The notes under the pieces were generated by a model. It was not told the DNA's origin. It did not search any database and saw nothing but the letters and a program-made list of their open reading frames with translations. Below are positions 48,551 through 61,317 of a stretch of 64,000 nucleotides of DNA, one piece after another; the stretch's first letter is position 1; each line of letters begins with the position of its first letter. The DNA lies in contig PUQB01000098.1 in NCBI GenBank assembly GCA_003024785.1, positions 584,572 to 648,571 of the forward strand, given 5' to 3'. Origin of the DNA: Selaginella tamariscina. Its lineage: Eukaryota; Streptophyta; Lycopodiopsida; Selaginellales; Selaginellaceae. The translations under genes were made by a program, and so were the position numbers.

Positions 48551-49013
48551 CAGAACGCATGATTCAAACTCTGGAGCAATATCTTCGCTTCTTCATCAGT
48601 TACCAATAGGACAACTAGTTGCACCTTCTTCCTATGGCAGAGTTTGCTTACAACAACTCCGTTCACGCATATACAGGCCAGACACCTTTCTTCGCTCTTA
48701 TAGGCTACCATCCACGTTTTGACTTTGCTCCTCATGTTTCTCCTTCTTCCGCTCCTGCAATATAGGATCGTCTCTAGCATATTCGTCAGGTACATAATGA
48801 TCTCCGAATTCATCTTCAACAGGCACATGAACAATACAAGCGTCATGCTGATACTCATCGTCAGCCGGCACCTGCATACAAGATTGGTGATCTCGTGTGG
48901 CTTCTTCATCAGCATATTTGCACCAACAGGCCTTTTTCTAAGTTGGATTTTCAACAATTGGGTCCACGGTTGAGGTCAATCCTGTAGCTTTCTGACTAGA
49001 GCTACCATCTACT

Positions 49014-49277
49014 GTGAAACTTCATCATGTATTTTACACCTCTTTGTTGGAACAGTATCATCCTTCTTCTCTTCCTGGTCGTGCTTCTTCTCCTCCCCCT
49101 CATGTGATCATTGATGATGAACCTGAGTACAAAGTTGCAGCCATCCTTGATTCTCGTCTTCATCGCTACCAACTTCAATACTTGGTGGATTGGAAAGGTT
49201 ATTTGTTTATCGATCGCACTTGGGAACCTGCATCCAATTTACTCCATGCTTCTTCCAAGGTTGCTGCCTTCCATTGA
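49014..49277 (+). pseudogene. Element A copy 2 chromodomain
   Basis: The polyprotein tail reads FYTSLLEQYHPSSLPGR, then a chromodomain: EYKVAAILDSRL, YQLQYLVDWKGY, DRTWEPASNLL. The Tyr and Trp residues and the final W-E pair match chromodomain family spacing. Chromodomains of this kind direct integration to histone-marked chromatin in chromoviruses. The open stretch is 87 codons and ends just before the polypurine tract and 3' LTR. Confidence 0.8.
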
Positions 49278-49336
49278 CGTTATCCTACTAAACCAGGTCT
49301 TAAGACTCATGAAACTCGTCCTTAGGGAGGAAGTGC

Positions 49337-49750
49337 TGTCACGACCCGATACAAGATACATGATATAAGATGCAGGATACGGGATACAAGATATGCTTAT
49401 AGGATATACCTACAGGATATTCTTATAAGATATGCCTACAGGATATGCTTACAAGATATACCTACAAGATAAGGATCATCATTTTTAGCTCATGACTAGA
49501 TTAGGCTCATGACCAAATTAGCTCTTGGAGTTGTGAGCATAAAAGCTCTGACCTAATTGTTATACAATTAATTACTATTAACACCAGTCATTTTATGATC
49601 ATTCTTGTTCTTTGTTCTTGTCTTGTTCTTGTCTTGTTTCTTACCTTCTACTCTTGTCTTGTTCCTAGTTCTTGTCCTGTTCTTGTCTTGTTCTTAGCTC
49701 TTGTCCTGCTCCAGAGTCAAGCTTCTTTGTTCTTGGATCATGGCTTGACA
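49337..49750 (+). repeat. LTR shared by elements A and E, block II
   Basis: TGTCACGACC to GGCTTGACA, followed at once by TTTGGTATCAGAGTGG, a good initiator-Met tRNA primer-binding site. It is therefore both 3' LTR of A and 5' LTR of E. Confidence 0.85.
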
Positions 49751-50024
49751 TTTGGTATCAGAGTGGTCCCGGGTTTGATTCTCATTAAGGGATGAACTTT
49801 GAGTAAAGCTCACGCCACTAAGGTTGGTGCACTTGTCCTTGCTTAACTAAACCCCTCGATCACATGTGTACAGCCAAGCGGCTTTGGGATCGCCTCTATG
49901 ATGCGAGTACATCCAAGCATAGTGTAACTGGGACTGCCTCTGAGCTGCACCTTTTGGAAGAAGGCATAGTAGCAACCCTTGAGTCTATAGATGAGGGCAT
50001 CCACTTTCTCAAATGGGTGGAGAG
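49751..50024 (+). mobile_element. Element E start: primer-binding site and gag N-terminus, block II
   Basis: TTTGGTATCAGAGTGGTCCC lies at 49751, then leader, then a gag N-terminal fragment (CTAKRLWDRLYDAS) cut at the 162-bp repeat. Better preserved than the block I copy. Confidence 0.6.
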
Positions 50025-50185
50025 TGTCATAGTTCTAACCTAGTGGGTTGACTACCTGGGAAAGATTGTGGGATATGTGGGCAAACGACCCAAGCGGACC
50101 TGGGTCATCATGACCAGGGCCCTCTCATAAACACCAATTGGCCCTTTGCCTAGTTGGCTTAAGGGGAGAGGGAAAGGTTGTGACA
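50025..50185 (+). repeat. 162-bp TGTCA...TGACA repeat, copy 5
   Basis: Intact ends. It sits between the gag and protease fragments of element E, as in block I. Confidence 0.6.
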
Positions 50186-50467
50186 ATAGCAGCTCTACTT
50201 GATAGTGGTGCAATGGGCAACTTGATTGACCGCCTTTTCATGCAACAACATAATCTAAAGCTTCATCTACGTTCTGATCTGATTGAGTTGATGGTTTCTA
50301 ATGGAAGACTAATGACATTCGGGGATATTACTAAAGAAACAATGGCTCTCACGGTCACCCTTGGTAATATCTTGTGCTTGGTCTCCTTCAACGTCACTTT
50401 AATTCCTAACACTTATGTTATTCTTAATATTTCTTGGTTCAAGACCTTTAATCCACAAATTAATTAA
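50186..50467 (+). pseudogene. Element E protease fragment, block II
   Basis: The retropepsin active site is ALLDSGAMGNLIDRLFM, the flap region is around GDITKETMALTVTLGN, and the C-terminal segment is VILNISWFKTFNPQ. It is open for about 95 codons and then stops. No RT follows; AT-rich SEC8 upstream sequence begins at about 50720. Confidence 0.65.
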
Positions 50468-50532
50468 ACAACTCGTACCTTGGTTGTTTTTGCTCTAACT
50501 TTTGTTCTGTCTCTGACCTGGCCGTATCTCGA

Positions 50533-50655
50533 CAACTCCGACTCTTGGAAGTACCTCTACAACTCTGACTCCTAGTTGTATCTTTGCAACTTTGACTCCT
50601 GGATGTATCTCAGCAACTTCGACTCCTAGCAGTACATCTGCAACTTTGACTTATG
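50533..50655 (+). repeat. 27-bp minisatellite, about four units
   Basis: Same units as 16710-16875 (CAACTTTGACTCC...) but about two fewer. Confidence 0.7.
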
Positions 50656-50719
50656 GCCGCATTTTGGCACCTCCGATTCATGGCAACACTTCTACATCTC
50701 AGTCTCTGGCTCCAACTTC

Positions 50720-51507
50720 AAGTAATCGACTTATTTAACATAACCAACATATAAAAAGAAAAAGAAAAAAAAAAAAGAAAGAATGACATAATAAACATAC
50801 CTGACGTTGTGTTAAAAAAACCCACTTTATACTCTTATATACTAAAAAAAAAAACCTCTAAACCCTAAACACTTATATTTTTGCTAAATCAGTAGTATTT
50901 GTAATATACATAATTAAATAATAATCATAATTGATATTAATTATTTACTTATTTAACTTAAGTATCGGATCGGGTTAAATTGTGTCGTTTATTACTATAA
51001 TATAAAATAGTATAACGTATAGTATATTGAAATATGTTATACGGATGCTCATATACATCAAAGATGTTAATAAATTTCCTGGCACAATTAATTTACGTGT
51101 TAAACTAGAATTTAAATATAGTGAGAGTATAACATGTTGGAAAACATTAAATATATATTTTATTTTATTTTTAAATTCTTTTATATTATTTGGTGACTGT
51201 GAAAACAAAAGAAAATTATAATTTAAAATAGAATACACTAGTGGGACTCCCATTTTAATGATTAATAAAAAAAAAGAAAAATTAATTTTATATTTACATT
51301 TAATAAAATAATAAACATCAAAATACGTTATGAAGAACATTTGCATGAATTATTATGTTTATAGTTATTAGCCCTAAAATTCGTATTTAAAACCATAAAC
51401 CCTAAAACAGGGAAACAGTGATTAGGGCAAGGATCTGGATCAAGAGGGTTTTGTAGATCGATCTGATCTGCGCGGGACGAGCAATGCAGAGATTCTGAGA
51501 GCTGGAT
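50720..51507 (+). promoter_or_regulatory. AT-rich upstream region of SEC8 copy 2 with a telo-box
   Basis: Homologous to 16920-17714. The telo-box AAACCCTAAA lies near 51397, about 110 bases before the start codon. No other gene is visible. Confidence 0.5.
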
Positions 51508-54452
51508 ATGGCGGCTCGAGGTGAGCTCGAATTTTATATATTTTTCAATGTAATATGCAAAAGTTAGCATTTTATATATTAATTTTGTTTTTTATTTTGA
51601 TGTATATGTTTAAAAATGTGTTTTTTTAGAATATTTTTCAGTGTAATATGCAAAAGTTAGCATTTTATATATTAATTTTGTTTTTTTGCCCTTTATTTTG
51701 ATGTATATGTGTTTTTTTCATATATTTTCCACGTAATCTGCAAAAACGCCATCTTTCATGTATAAGCTGCAATCCTTTCATATATCTTTCCATACAAGAT
51801 TCTATAATGCAATAATACACAACTTCACTACATATTATATCTGTATCTTATATATATTCTTGAGTTTGTATATAGTAACATACCATATACATTGTACTTT
51901 TATTTTATAGGTAATATAATAGAGTATCTCATAATAGTCAAATATATTCACAATTAACACGGTATAATTATCAAGTTATCCCATGTATATATACGTATGT
52001 ACACGGGATGTGTGTGTATGGCCATGTGTTTAACTCGTGTTTTATGTACAGTCTGTAAAGGATGAGTTAGACGCGATCGATGATTCATGGAAGCAGCCGA
52101 GGTTCGATTCGCTAGCTCATGTTGTGGAGGTTCTTACCTCACCCAATCCCGAAGATGCAACTGCTATTCTCAGGGATCAACGCAATGGCATTGAAGCGCT
52201 TGTAGATGATGTTGTTCGTGGTTATCACAAAGGTTTTAATAAGGCTATCCATAATTACTCCCAGGTTCGTAATATGCGCACATATTTAAGTATACATATG
52301 TACTTATATCTGTTTAGGATTTACTTAAACATTCTACATGTGTGTGTGGTTTTTTATCTGCAGATACTGAAGCTATTCAGTGAGTCTGCCACCAGCCTGA
52401 GTGGCCTCAAAGTACAGCTTGCCGATTGCAAGCAGCTCCTAGGCGCCAGACATAAACAGCTCCAACAACAATGGTACCGGTCCGTTGTGCTTCGTAATGC
52501 AATTTCACTACTTGACCAAATTGACAACGTTGCAAAGGTGTGTGTGTGTGTGTGTGCGCGCGTGAAAACACATATAGACATATCCAGTTCGTGCATATGT
52601 AGCCTTGGTTTAAAAGGTTTTATATTTGTATATCATAGCCGATTGTTTGCAGGTTCCCGCAAAGATAGAACAATTGATTGCTGAAAAGAAATATTATGCT
52701 GCCGTTCAACTCCATATACAATCGATAAGTATGCTCGAGCGTGAAGGAATTCAGGGTGTAAGTCCTCGCTCTTAATGTATGTTATGTGCTTTCTTAATAT
52801 TCTTTTGCAGGTTGGTGCTTTGCAAGATGTGCGTGCGGATTTTTCAAGGCTACGAGGTGTTCTCTTCACTAAGATTGTCGAGGATTTGCATTCCCATCTT
52901 TATGGCAAAGGAGAATACAGGTGAGCTGTGTACTTTGTGTATATGTGTGCGTGTGTTGTGCGTGAGTAAATATATATGTGTACTTCGTATATAATACTAT
53001 ATTATTAATAGAGAGCAAACGTTATATCTTACAGAACATTAAATAGAGATACATATATATTATCATATTGGGTGTTGTCTTGGTTTTGCAGTACTGTTAA
53101 AAGCAGAAATCAACATACAGAAGACGATTTATTAAACATAGAAAACATGCCGCTGCTTAGTTCACATCCCGTTTCACGACGTACGCGGACATTCAAGAAG
53201 TCTGATAGCACAGTAATTTCCAACGGACATATTTCTGAAGATAATCGACGATCAAGTACTGCAAGTGATAAGAGGTATATACACACAAAGGTCCCCGAGC
53301 TAAGCACTATCCATATTTATATATGTTTCTATTCTATACACAAGCTAGTTTATTGTAGACTTTTGTATTTATTTCTTATTACTAAATAGTACTAAATATG
53401 CCTAACTACTACATGGGTGTATGTTGATATTTAGATAGTGAACTAATCATCATTGATAACATTTACAAAATGAACTAAAATTTCAAAGCTACTACTAGTA
53501 AATTATTAGTTGCTATTGCATGTAATCAAAAAGATGAGGATTCTCAATTTTTGGAACTTATATTAATATGATGTATATTTGAATTTATTTTTCCAGCTCC
53601 GTCGATGGTAAGGACTACGAAACTGATACGTCCGATGGGATTTCTGAAAGCTTAAGAGCTCCTAGACGACCGACCCTAGCATGGTTACGAGATGCTACAC
53701 CTAACGAGTTTGTGGTAATTATATACATAGTTATCTTAGATACTTTAATAAATAGCATGTGCTACATATTGTGCAGTTACTATAATGATACATAATATGT
53801 TAACCAATTTATATTCAATATATGCGTATATTCAATACATAGTAAATTATACGGTATAATCAAGTAATTACTAATAGCGTATGACACGTTCATATACTAT
53901 AAATTTAGTCATATACACTACAAATTTACAAGTATATATGCACACTGTTCATTGCTGGTTTTTAATATTTACAATGTTAATAGGAAGCTTTAACAAAGAG
54001 TGATGCGTCAGCCCATGTAAAGTACCTGCAAACAATGGTGGAATGCCTAAAGCTTCTCGGGAAAACTGCAGCTGGAGGTGCAATAATAAGGTAATTGGGT
54101 TCTATTAGTATAGTATGGTTATAATTATATAAATTGCGTACGTTTAATCGAATTTACTTTAAGTAATGTTATAACTGTTGTTATAAATAGTTTATGCGTT
54201 TAAGGAGAATTAACTTGTTATCTCCGCATAGACTGATCTGACATCCATTTAATGAGTATATTTACAAACATTTAATGAAGCACTGATTAATTTATTAAAT
54301 AGTCCAGTTTAAATCTGTAATTTCTTTTGCTTAATATTTTCATAGCCGGCCATTAAGGCAAACGGTGCATGATTTAGTAACGGATGAGATCAAAGCACAT
54401 GCTGCTGCACTCGAAGCTTCAAAGGTATATGTGTGTGTGTGTGTGTGTGTCT

Positions 54453-54524
<72 letters not shown>

Positions 54525-57029
54525 ATATTTCATATATATATGCAACTCACAGATACGTGTACGTGTGTGTGTCTGTATGTTAAACCTTATATGTTATAGG
54601 TGTCAAAAGTGGCATTCTCTCATGGAAATGGGACCATAAATCTGGGATTAAAAAGAGTTGAGGAAAACAAGCACAAGAAACAACAATCGGTTTCTTCTGA
54701 CATCTCGAGTGTAATGGGGCCATCTGGACCAAGCCAAGTTACAGCAAAGAACCTCGTTGAGCCTGTACTTGCAGCTTTATCTCATGTTATAGGTGATTAT
54801 ATACATGTACAAATCCTTATCCACACACACACACGCACATTGCAGCTTATATCCATTTAGCATAGAGTCTGGTAGTTTTAAACAATTGTTAGGCCATGTA
54901 TGTAATGGTTTAGCTAGCTCTGTATGTAAACTATATTGTATGCTTCTATATATCTATATTTTATAACTAGATTATATTGTAGGTATAGAATGATAGTGGC
55001 TATAAAACAATACATACATACATACAGACACACACACACATTGTCTGTGTCACTATATATATATATATATAGTCATCTATAATCATTACATAAATTCTGT
55101 TACTGTGCGATTACGCTTGTACATACGACTATGTGTACATGTAAGCTCTTGTCAAATCTGTACTGTGGATTGTGTATGCGTGAGTTTGTGTGTGTAGCGT
55201 ATTAATTAATCATTAGATACTATGTAACCGTGTATACAGGCATGTTAAGTTATTACAGATTTTTAAATATAAAGCCATATAGCTGTGATGTAATGTAGTT
55301 TATACTCCAATTTACTAATGTGCAGAAAATCATGTGATTGTGGGCGAGGCTCTAGAAAGTATAATCGCTTCTCAAGGTGCAGAAGGGGATGCTCGTATGA
55401 CGGGTGGATACAACTTGGGCTCTGCTTTATCTGTGATTCAGGTTATACTTCTTTATATAGCTCTTTTGTGTGTGTGTGTTGTATGCATGTATACAAATTA
55501 TGTTGGTATATATAGTGAATGCCAGCAATTTATTTGCGATATTCTTCGAGCTAGTCCAGATGCTGCATCTGCAGATTCTGCTGCTCAAACTGCGAGACAG
55601 ACTAAAGCTACTACTGATAAAAGGCAAGATCTATATTATATAGTTGTACCATATTATGTATAATTAATAACTTATGTCTCTAATATTTTATCACAACATG
55701 GTACTATATCATATATATTGTCACCATATATAGTTTAGTTGAAACTATTATTTATATAATTTGTTTTCTAGTAACAGCACTGCTGCTCCTGGGGAAGGAT
55801 TATCTTTTGCTTTTCGTTTGACGGATACAGCCATGAACTTACCCGGTGAGTACCATGAGTAAGCATAAATATATAGCTTATTTGTAATATAGATTAAAAG
55901 ATATATAGGAGCTACGGTTATTCCGATGTGCACACATATTATATAAAGGACAATTTATAACCATTCGATATACATAGATATATATATATTCATCTCTCTC
56001 TCTATATATATATGGACCATATATTTTGTTTCACAGGGCCAGCTGGTAGTGGAGAGGTTCCACGTCCAGCCCGTAGACGAGGATCAGGAAATGCACAAGA
56101 AGGTTATGGGACTGGTTCTGTTCTTAATGAAAGAGGGATGTATTTAATTTCGTCTCTATATCGGCCTGTTTTGGAGGTAGACATAATATTTTTAAATATA
56201 ATCTACAATTATAAACTTCTATCTGTCAATGTCAATCTTATTCATATAATCATCTATGTTTATTAACTTGTTTACCTACAGTTTACTGACAGATACTCTT
56301 CCTTACTTCCAAAAAGATATGCCCAACTCGGGTACGTGCATAACTGAAATATGTAATTATTTGTAATGTGTATATATAATCCTTGTAATTCAGACGTATG
56401 TTCCTAAATATCTTAATTTTCAGCAAGGAAGGATTGCAAAGCTTTATGGAAACTTTCATAAAGGATCAGTTTTTACCAAGACTTTACGTGGACTATCGGA
56501 GCTGTGTTACAGATGCCTTAGCGAGTAAGTATATGTAGTGTCCGTATATGTGTATGTCTCAACTACGTGTACTTTCACGCAAGCACACACACACACACAG
56601 AGAATGTATGTTGATCATTATTTGCAGGCTCTGCGGCATTTCGTCCAAAATCACATTCATCCATGACAAAGAAATCCATCTCTTTGCTTGGCCCCTTTGT
56701 GGCAGATCACCTAGCTTCGGAAGTAAGTAATGATCTATTATTTAATCTATATGACGCGTATACTATGTGTGTATACACGTATGGGGACTTGCACACAATA
56801 CGATCTTTTCTCTTTTTTCTTTTGCAGGTTATTGCATGGGCACATGCAATGCCAAAATATGCTGCCGAGTTTCTGGAACTCGTACAAACTATCATGGAAA
56901 GAACCCTTGAAAGGTGTCGCGCTGCATACACCGACGTAAGAACATTATAAACACACACACACACACAAAGAGGACCATGGAGCTGTATGATATGTTACTA
57001 TGTACAGATAAGATACTTATTCTCTCTCT

Positions 57030-57100
<71 letters not shown>

Positions 57101-59206
57101 ACGCTCATTTATATGGTGACATGCTAAATTATTAAATACAGGCTGTTTTGGGAACACTGAGTTCTAGTGTTATCGGTAGAACCGATGTTGAACAGCTTAT
57201 GAAGCAGGAGCCTGCAAATGCACTACTTGAGTTTGAGAATGATGGTGTAGTGAATGGGGAAGACGTGGAACTAGAATTGGAGATGAACAATCTGCTTCTA
57301 AGCTTAAGGCCCATAATTATATATATATATATATATTATCTTAGATGAAAAGATGTTCATAATATACTTCTAAAGTTGTATCATGATACGCATATGAAAT
57401 ATATTTGTAATTACTTGTTAATACTTTTGTAATACACCCCCCTCTCTCTCACACACACACAACCGTTAATGCATTTCATAAAACCTTTAAAGTTATTGTC
57501 CTTACAGGATCAACTTATACATGGAGATCACAAATTCGTTCTTCTGGCAGCGCTTAGCGAGTCTCTAGACGCTCTTTCTGCCTCCATTCGTCAGTAAGTT
57601 TCATCTGTGTCAATATGTGTAAAACGTATATATACGTTGTTTTTATATTGTAGGCTTGAATCACCTCAAAAGAAGAGGGAAAATGTAAGCAATGCACTTC
57701 CGGCTGGATTACACAATCTAATAGCCAAATACAATGATCTTTCTTTAGAGTGCCTTCGAACACTACGGATTGAAATGCAGCTGCAAGCAATGTACCACCT
57801 TCAGGTGCGTGCATGAGAGAGAGCACGCTAGTGTTTAATCTTGTTGGATCTTTATACAGACCATGACAGGGAGGGTTTACGTGAGTGATCAAGATGCTGA
57901 AGAACCTGAGGATTTCATTATCAGTTTTACTACACAGGTACACGCGCGCACACACATATATTTGTTTACCCACACACATACACGTGTGTGTGTCTCCTTA
58001 ATAAGTGGTCTATCCCTGTAGATTACTAGATGGGATGAGGAAATGACGCCTTATATATCCTCCGCTAAAAGAAAGTACGCTTTTGGTGGTATATCGGTGT
58101 TGCTGCCACTGCTTTATCAAGGTAATATCTCTCAATAATAATAGTAATACCACTCAAATATAGTCAAGTAATATCTAATCATATATGAACTATTAACGCA
58201 GAGGTTTGGATATTCTATTTTACATAGTATATGAACTATTAGTATATTTAAATACTCATGCAGATATAATTACTGTAATCACATGAATTAAGCTATATAA
58301 ACTACTGATACTCACAGTATTAATATGTATATAATGAGATATAACTTAATTGAGATTTAAATATGTAATACCCGTATATTTTATAAACAGGCTCTGAGTG
58401 CTATGAGTTTGGTGAACGTGTTCGGTGTTCGACAAATATGTAGAAATTGTATTGCCCTCACGTACTTTTTATGAATATGTATATAAACATGTTTGTACGA
58501 TGTTATAATAATAACTAGTTTAAGTGAGTCTTCTACTGATAATATGTAATCAATACTTACATGTGTGTATCAGTAGTTTACCAAGTTTATATAGCTTAAT
58601 TCATGTGTACAGTAATAGTTTAAGCTAATTTACTATTTTCCATACTTGGCCTTGGCAGCTCTTAACTCGACTGACGCTGATATGCCGCCTGGACCGTGTT
58701 CGGACGTATTATGAACTCTTAACGATGCCTTATGAGGTACTAAACTTTATATTATGTATGTCCAACACCCTATAAGTCTAAATGGATCTCTCTCTCGCTC
58801 TCTCTCCACACCATGCGTATGTATATATTCACATGGCTTTCCTATCAGTATAATGGATCTCTCTCTCTCTCACACACACCCACACACACATACACACCCA
58901 TACACATGCGTATGTATATTTACACTGGCTTGACTTGTCAACTTTGCGCAGGCGGCTTATTGCATTTGTGGCAGAACACGAGTCGGAATTCTCCTACGCA
59001 GAGTACGTCATATGATTTACAGAAGCATATATCTGTGGTGTGTGTTGTTGTGTTTTTGTTTATATATACATGCTTAGTTAATAATTAATCTATTAATTAA
59101 TTACTTTCTTTTTCAGGTTTTCTAATTTGCTTAAGGTGAAGGTGCCGGGAAGAGAGATACCTGTTGATGGATTCAAGAGGATTGGACAGAATTTTTGGCT
59201 CCTTAA
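51508..59206 (+). CDS. SEC8: Exocyst complex subunit SEC8, copy 2 (27 exons, damaged at both ends)
   Basis: Exons: 51508-51520, 52052-52264, 52364-52537, 52653-52757, 52811-52920, 53092-53274, 53597-53714, 53984-54090, 54346-54424, 54600-54792, 55326-55441, 55514-55623, 55772-55845, 56037-56176, 56282-56331, 56424-56524, 56628-56722, 56828-56935, 57142-57310, 57508-57593, 57654-57804, 57860-57937, 58022-58121, 58391-58460, 58649-58735, 58952-59002, 59117-59206. It keeps the 50-nt exon 15 (YSSLLPKRYAQL) lost from copy 1, and exons 2-11 and 13-18 are in frame. Exon 12 is followed by a GC donor (AG|GCAAGA). Lesions: 14 bp lost from exon 1, the acceptor of exon 12 deleted, two single-base losses in exon 23, the donor of exon 24 and acceptor of exon 25 lost, 8 bp lost in exon 25, one-base insertions in exons 26 and 27. 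An intronic ATG at 52037 opens in frame with exon 2 and could replace the broken start. No donor is evident after exon 19. Confidence 0.85.
57061..57098 (+). repeat. GA microsatellite in SEC8 copy 2 intron 18
   Basis: Part of a CT-TA-GA palindromic series (57021-57098), homologous to 23262-23352 with different run lengths. Confidence 0.75.
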
Positions 59207-60061
59207 TATATATATTATATATATATATTATATAGTTAAGAGACATTGTATATTAACTTGTAATATTCTTAATAGCTGGAATACAACACATTTTTTGCTC
59301 TATTATGCGTGTGTATGTGTTAACTACTATTTAAATTAGTGTAAATATATAATAATTGTTTATAATTTAAACTATTAATTTATTTAACTAATTTATGACA
59401 CCGTTTATTTAACGACTATTTAATATTTTTTAATTTCAACTATTTAATTTATGAAATAAATTTATAAATAGTTAAACTATTTAAAACAATTTATAAGTTT
59501 ACATTTAGTTTAATAATAATAATCTATTTAAACTGGTTTGAATAAATAATAATTTAAATTATTTAATAGTTTTTAAACTAGTTTATTTAAGATAATAGGT
59601 TAAACTACCGGTTCGTATCAACAAATTTTGTTACATTAAATCAAATAATAAATTCTAATTTTAATATATAAACAATACTGCAATTTTCTTAAATTACTTA
59701 TATTCAATGTGTAAAATAATTATATATAATTATGTACTCAGTTAAAAATTTCTAAATTACTCTCCAGTGGTTCCCAATATATATCTAATTTATGAAATAC
59801 ACACACATGTACACTCGTGTGTACACAAGGATACACGTATACACTTGTATCCGCACAAAGACCACGCACGTCTTATTGCATTTGTGTACGTCATATTAAA
59901 ACACATTTACAAAGGCATATATTTATGTGTGTGTGTGTGTAATGTGTATGTGCATTATATATACATGTGTGTATGTGTTAACTAGTTTAACTAACTAGTT
60001 TATACAATAATTGTTAATAGTCTATTTAAACTAGTGTAAAACAATAGTTTATAATTTAAAT
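59207..60061. other. AT-rich 3' flank of SEC8 copy 2, cut by element C
   Basis: Homologous to 25347-26340, with a deletion of about 90 bases near 59870 relative to copy 1. Homology ends exactly at the LTR of element C. No gene. Confidence 0.65.
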
Positions 60062-60220
60062 TGTAAGATCCACGTGTACGGCTGCATGTGCACATATTAT
60101 TATTAGCGTAGTGGATTTTGATAGCCGTCGGATTGGATTCAATCTGGACCACTCGCTCTTGTATATAAGTTAGGGTTTCTGAACTAATGGATACACATTT
60201 CTATATTCCGAGCTCTCACA
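60062..60220 (+). repeat. 5' LTR of element C (159 bp)
   Basis: Starts TGTAAGATCC and ends AGCTCTCACA. It contains a TATA-like TGTATATAAG near 60160. It is followed by TTGGTGGAGGTGAGGGG, a possible primer-binding site. The 3' LTR cannot be seen, so the end is inferred from the TG...CA form and the following TGG. Confidence 0.65.
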
Positions 60221-60358
60221 TTGGTGGAGGTGAGGGGCACCTCTAATTGTCCCTACGGAGTGCTCGGATTTGTGTCTTTTTTTCTCTGTCTTCTTAGGTC
60301 TAGCTTTTCCATTGTCTAGATCTATTCCTTTCTTGTGGATTTTGTCTCTTCTTCATCC

Positions 60359-61291
60359 ATGAATCCACAACAGACAAATCCCTTGTCTGTGGAGCAGTTA
60401 CTCATGCAGTTGTTGGATGCCATGCGTGTGCAATTGAACAATCATTCTCAGTTGATGGCAGCATTCACAGCCAGGGTACTCCTCCTACGCATGTTGCAAA
60501 CCCCCGTGTCCGACCGGATTTCTTTCGCAAATCCTGGAGATGATGTGTACCATTGGTTTGACCACTTCACTGTGGTTGCCACATATCATTCGTGGGACGG
60601 TGCTCAGTGTTTGCGCGAGTTTCCTACTTGTCTTCAAGGGACGGCGTTGCAGTGGTACAATGGTCTGGACGTTGCAACTCGTGGCGATTGGAATATTCTT
60701 CCAGAGATCTTCAAACGTGCATTTGGGCATGCGGACGACTGTGATGATGCTTTTCAGCAGTTGCATCGTATTCGTCAGGAGCCGTCTGAGTCGGTGATGC
60801 AGTTTGGTGTTCGCTTTCGAAGCCTTTTGCTGCGTGCAGAACCTAACATGTCGGAACGCATCAAGTTAGGTATGTTGTGGCCAGCACTTCGTCAAGACCT
60901 TGTGGGGCTTGTGCATGCACTAGCTCCAGTGACTCTTGACGATGCTTTGAGGCTGGCACAACGATATGAGTCGTCACCTCTCCCACTTGTGCCTTCACGT
61001 GCTCTTGTTCCACTCCATGTTGGGGATGGACCTGCTCCGATGGAGGTTGAGGCTGTTGCCGCTCGTGTACCAGCACAAGGTGGGGCCCGTGGACGAGGAC
61101 GTGGACGTGCAGTTCGTTGTTGGGCATGTGATGAGGTTGGACACACGTATCGGCGCTGTCAACGGTTTCCCGATTGGCGTCCCCCATTTCCAGGATGGAG
61201 GCCATGGCGGCAACAACGTCCGGTTGGTGCTGCTGCAGTGGAAGGTTGTGATGCGGTGGATCTTCCGGGAAACGACGAATCGCACGAGTAG
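60359..61291 (+). CDS. Element C Gag
   Basis: An intact frame of 310 residues begins at an ATG at 60359; the frame is also open 24 bases upstream, but only from a GTG. The capsid core includes GDDVYHWFDHF, LPTCLQGTALQWY-like sequence (read as FPTCLQGTALQWYNGL) and QFGVRFRSLLLRAEPN. A basic Gly/Arg stretch (GARGRGRGRA) leads into a CX2CX4HX4C zinc knuckle (CWACDEVGHTYRRC). It ends at a TAG at 61289-61291. Gag forms the particle that packages element RNA. This is the only complete open retrotransposon gene in the window. Confidence 0.8.
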   Translation: MNPQQTNPLSVEQLLMQLLDAMRVQLNNHSQLMAAFTARVLLLRMLQTPVSDRISFANPGDDVYHWFDHFTVVATYHSWDGAQCLREFPTCLQGTALQWYNGLDVATRGDWNILPEIFKRAFGHADDCDDAFQQLHRIRQEPSESVMQFGVRFRSLLLRAEPNMSERIKLGMLWPALRQDLVGLVHALAPVTLDDALRLAQRYESSPLPLVPSRALVPLHVGDGPAPMEVEAVAARVPAQGGARGRGRGRAVRCWACDEVGHTYRRCQRFPDWRPPFPGWRPWRQQRPVGAAAVEGCDAVDLPGNDESHE

Positions 61292-61317
61292 AGGAGGGTC
61301 CTCGTGCGAATAAATTA

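Larger units (their letters stand above)
42124..49750 (+). mobile_element. Chromovirus-type Ty3/gypsy element A, copy 2
   Basis: LTRs are at 42124-42566 and 49337-49750. Internal domains are in the order gag, knuckle, protease, RT, RNase H, integrase, chromodomain. It is not interrupted by element B, so it shows the empty site, but it carries a 1.66-kb insertion in the gag-knuckle interval. Frames are broken, though less than in copy 1: the knuckle, protease, integrase and chromodomain are each open. Confidence 0.85.
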
